A DNA stretch of 7,826 bases, from contig JAJZKJ010000091.1 of NCBI GenBank assembly GCA_021804195.1, forward strand, positions 1 to 7,826, given 5' to 3'. The position numbers were made by a program, and so were the translations under genes. Below the pieces are notes generated by a model. That model saw nothing but the letters and a program-made list of their open reading frames with translations, had not been told where the DNA came from and did no database searches. This DNA is from Acidobacteriota bacterium. Its GTDB lineage: Bacteria; Planctomycetota; Phycisphaerae; WQYP01; JAJZKJ01. Shown one piece after another: positions 6,064 to 7,826 of this stretch; position 1 is the first letter of the stretch; every line of letters begins with the position of its first letter.

Positions 6064-7089
6064 TCACGGAACAAGAATAATTTCGTTCGGCGAGGTCGGT
6101 TCCTCCCGGCCGGTGTAATGAAGGCGCGGCGGGTTGCCGATCGCCCAGATATTGTGCTGATTCGGCCCGACATTCGGCGTTGTCGCCCATCGCACGCAGC
6201 CATTGTTATAAAGAATATTCTGGCCGACGCCGCCATGATTGAAGGAATTAAACTGCGCCGAGGTTACGTTCCGACCGGAAAACAGAGGATTGCTGTCCGC
6301 CAGCACCACGATGTTACCGGAGCCATTCCATTGGTAATGGTAGGGCGAAAGCTGGTCCAGATAGCTATAGCTGACTGTACGCCACGATAGGCGCCTCCGG
6401 CGAGCCGCAAAAGTCCGGATCGGGCAGGCCGGACAAACCAGGCGATTCCAAGAAATATAGCGGGCATGGCCAAGGACCAGCGGCGTCAGGTTGGCCAGAT
6501 TGCAGTGCGCATCGGAGGAGCGGGCCAGTGAACCGGTCAGCCGCCGCGGCAGCCAGTTTCGATCATGTGGCGGGGCAATCTGCGGAAGCTGGTTTGCGTT
6601 AGCGGCGGCATACTGGCCAAACGCGCCAGCCAGTTGTACGAGGTTGTCCGCACAGGCGGTGCGCAGAGCTTGCGTGCGGGCCTGTATCAGGAGCGGAATT
6701 CCAATTATAAAAATTATGATTAAGGCCGCCACCATGGCAAGAAGGTTTATCTTGCGCACGTCCCAACTCCGTCGGAAGCGTCGCTTCCCGCCACGGGGCA
6801 ATACGCCGATGGGGAGAGATTGAACCTTTTCCCGCCTGATTCGCGCCATCACGCGCGCCGCCAGATCGCTTGGTGCCGCCGAAGTTGGGAATTGCGCCAG
6901 CACCTCAAATACCGCGCGGATGCGCCGCAGTGCTTCATCCTGGCCATCGCCCGGCGCCGCGGTGTGTCCCGCAGAGCCGGCGCCTTCGCTCAGCAGAAGG
7001 TCCACAAAGGTCGCCTCGGTTTCGCTTAGACCATCGACCGGGGAACCCTCCTCCGGGAAGGGACCTTGCTGTTGCGATGAATTGGGCAT
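6064..7089 (-). CDS. Sigma-factor-linked membrane protein: anti-sigma-like N-terminus, pseudopilin-like exported domain
   Basis: Likely partner of the ECF sigma factor encoded just upstream, perhaps a membrane-bound anti-sigma or sensor; this role is inferred from position and layout. It has 341 residues from ATG 7089. Residues 1-113 are soluble, with helical segments such as EALRRIRAVFEVLAQFP and APSDLAARVMARIRRE, which recall anti-sigma N-termini. No HxxxCxxC zinc motif is present. A basic stretch (KRRFRRSWDVRK) precedes one membrane helix (about 114-135), putting the N-terminus in the cytoplasm. Beyond the helix, ARTQALRTACADNLVQLAGA resembles the start of planctomycete pseudopilins, but no prepilin-peptidase site is seen. 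The exported part has a CPAC pair (219-222), VSYSYL, VLADSNP and NHGGVGQNILYNNGCVRW (about 284-301), a variant of the DUF1559-like H..DG(H) ending. An in-frame GTG at 7140 is rejected because GAGG lies six bases before the ATG. Confidence 0.75.
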   Translation of the reverse strand: MPNSSQQQGPFPEEGSPVDGLSETEATFVDLLLSEGAGSAGHTAAPGDGQDEALRRIRAVFEVLAQFPTSAAPSDLAARVMARIRREKVQSLPIGVLPRGGKRRFRRSWDVRKINLLAMVAALIIIFIIGIPLLIQARTQALRTACADNLVQLAGAFGQYAAANANQLPQIAPPHDRNWLPRRLTGSLARSSDAHCNLANLTPLVLGHARYISWNRLVCPACPIRTFAARRRRLSWRTVSYSYLDQLSPYHYQWNGSGNIVVLADSNPLFSGRNVTSAQFNSFNHGGVGQNILYNNGCVRWATTPNVGPNQHNIWAIGNPPRLHYTGREEPTSPNEIILVP

Positions 7090-7095
7090 GGATGG

Positions 7096-7099
7096 CCTC
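7096..7099 (-). promoter_or_regulatory. Ribosome binding site of the sigma-linked membrane protein
   Basis: GAGG on the minus strand, six bases before the ATG at 7089. It decides this start over the in-frame GTG at 7140 and leaves a 54-bp gap after the sigma factor stop. Confidence 0.55.
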
Positions 7100-7143
7100 A
7101 AAAAACCATGTACGATTGAATGGCCGTGCGATCCGCGCACCGG

Positions 7144-7731
7144 TCATTGCTTATTTATTCTTCCGTTCCAGAGCCGAGCGAACTGGGCTAATCCCGCATG
7201 GAGACGGCTTTTTACAGTTCCCAGTGGAATGTCCAGTATTTGAGCGATTTGCTTGTAGGCGAAGCCGTGAAAATAGCTTAGCAACAGAACCTCGCGATAC
7301 CTGTCCGGCAATTTCGCCAGCGCCTGGCGGACGGCCTGCTTGTCTTCATCCTGCATCAGGCGCTCGGGCGCCGAGGACACATCCGCCTCCATCAGCTCCA
7401 CATAACTGGACCTATCGTTGCCCGCCTCCGTTCCCGTCAAACTATCGAGCGACTGCACGGTATGGCGCACGTTCAATCGCAAATAGTCACGCGCCTTGTT
7501 CGCCGCTATCGTAAAAAGCCAAGGCCGAAAACGCCGAGTCGAGTCGAAACTGCGCACGTTGCGATAAACCAGGATGAAGGTCTCTTGAAATAAATCCTCG
7601 GCAACCACGGCGTTATTGACGAACCTTTGCAGAAACGCGAACAACTCCTGCTCATAGCGCGACAAAAGCTCGGCGATCGCCGTCTCATCGCCCTTGGCGA
7701 AATCGGCTATAAGTTCTTCATCTGTGGCCAT
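7144..7731 (-). CDS. ECF-family RNA polymerase sigma factor (sigma-70 family)
   Basis: Cytoplasmic alternative sigma factor that directs RNA polymerase to a specific set of promoters. The 195-residue size is normal for the ECF group. Region 2 spans about residues 24-88, with the conserved AEDLFQETFILVYRNVRSFD and FRPWLFTIAANKARDYLR. Region 4 spans about 133-183, with LPDRYREVLLLSYFHGFAYK and the helix-turn-helix IAQILDIPLGTVKSRLHAGL. Regions 1.1 and 3 are absent, as expected. A linker of about 45 residues joins the two domains. Two further in-frame starts exist (ATG 7740, GTG 7791). ATG 7731 is preferred because AGGAAGG lies nine bases before it and directly abuts the ATG at 7740. It is followed after 54 bp by a membrane protein gene on the same strand, the usual place for an anti-sigma partner. 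Its target promoters are unknown. Confidence 0.95.
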   Translation of the reverse strand: MATDEELIADFAKGDETAIAELLSRYEQELFAFLQRFVNNAVVAEDLFQETFILVYRNVRSFDSTRRFRPWLFTIAANKARDYLRLNVRHTVQSLDSLTGTEAGNDRSSYVELMEADVSSAPERLMQDEDKQAVRQALAKLPDRYREVLLLSYFHGFAYKQIAQILDIPLGTVKSRLHAGLAQFARLWNGRINKQ

Positions 7732-7740
7732 CAGGCCCAT

Positions 7741-7747
7741 CCTTCCT
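7741..7747 (-). promoter_or_regulatory. Ribosome binding site of the ECF sigma gene
   Basis: AGGAAGG on the minus strand, nine bases before the ATG at 7731 and directly next to the ATG at 7740. It favours 7731 as the start. In the remaining sequence up to the window end I see no convincing promoter. Confidence 0.5.
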
Positions 7748-7826
7748 ACGTTTGAATCACCGGAATGGTTCGCCGCAGCCCGGAAAACCACACTCTTTCA
7801 CAATACTGAAACTCTGACCGCCTGAA

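Noticed and set aside
4737..6080. Plus-strand open frame of 447 codons opposite the ATPase and the adaptor
   Set aside because: It runs opposite conserved ABC motifs and across the exporter promoter region, has no domain features and no convincing ribosome binding site.
7796..7811. Inverted repeat TTTCA-CAATAC-TGAAA upstream of the sigma gene
   Set aside because: The arms are only 5 bp and do not extend. Such repeats are common by chance, and no promoter elements could be placed around it.

Overview
The window reads as ordinary chromosomal DNA from a moderately GC-rich Gram-negative-type bacterium, most likely a planctomycete (perhaps a Phycisphaerae-like lineage). The cell-envelope type follows from a lipoprotein TolC-like channel and a periplasmic adaptor. 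The planctomycete guess rests mainly on one protein (6064-7089, minus). It carries a pilin-like helix followed by an 'NHGG.GQN.LY..G.V.W' C-terminal motif, an architecture I associate with planctomycete prepilin-like and DUF1559-like proteins. The lineage is an inference, not a proof.

Layout from left to right. (1) The 3' end of a pyruvate carboxylase gene on the plus strand (3-815), cut by the window start, with its biotinyl-lysine site intact. (2) A 43-bp convergent gap. (3) A compact four-gene minus-strand operon (5849 down to 859) for a MacAB-TolC-type tripartite exporter: a stand-alone ABC ATPase, a MacA-like adaptor, a MacB/FtsX-type permease and a TolC-like outer-membrane lipoprotein. 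Spacings run from a 7-bp gap to an 8-bp overlap. (4) A 214-bp, partly AT-rich intergenic region with a good sigma-70-like promoter candidate. An 18-bp palindrome abuts its -10 box and a near-palindrome fills its spacer. (5) A minus-strand pair: an ECF sigma factor (7144-7731), then a single-pass membrane protein with an anti-sigma-like cytoplasmic part and a pseudopilin-like exported part. (6) The sigma gene's upstream region, running to the window end.

How the parts work together. The four exporter genes contain everything needed for an ATP-driven inner-membrane pump joined to an outer-membrane channel; the cargo cannot be read from sequence. The sigma gene and the membrane gene after it look like a sigma/regulator pair that could pass an envelope signal to transcription. 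Whether that pair controls the exporter cannot be settled here. All six minus-strand genes point the same way and no strong terminator separates the two groups, but the exporter also has its own apparent promoter and operator.

I found no RNA genes, insertion sequences, CRISPR arrays or attachment sites. I see no convincing evidence of a wholly new system. The points most worth a second look are the exporter control region and the unusual sigma-associated membrane protein with an altered DGH motif.
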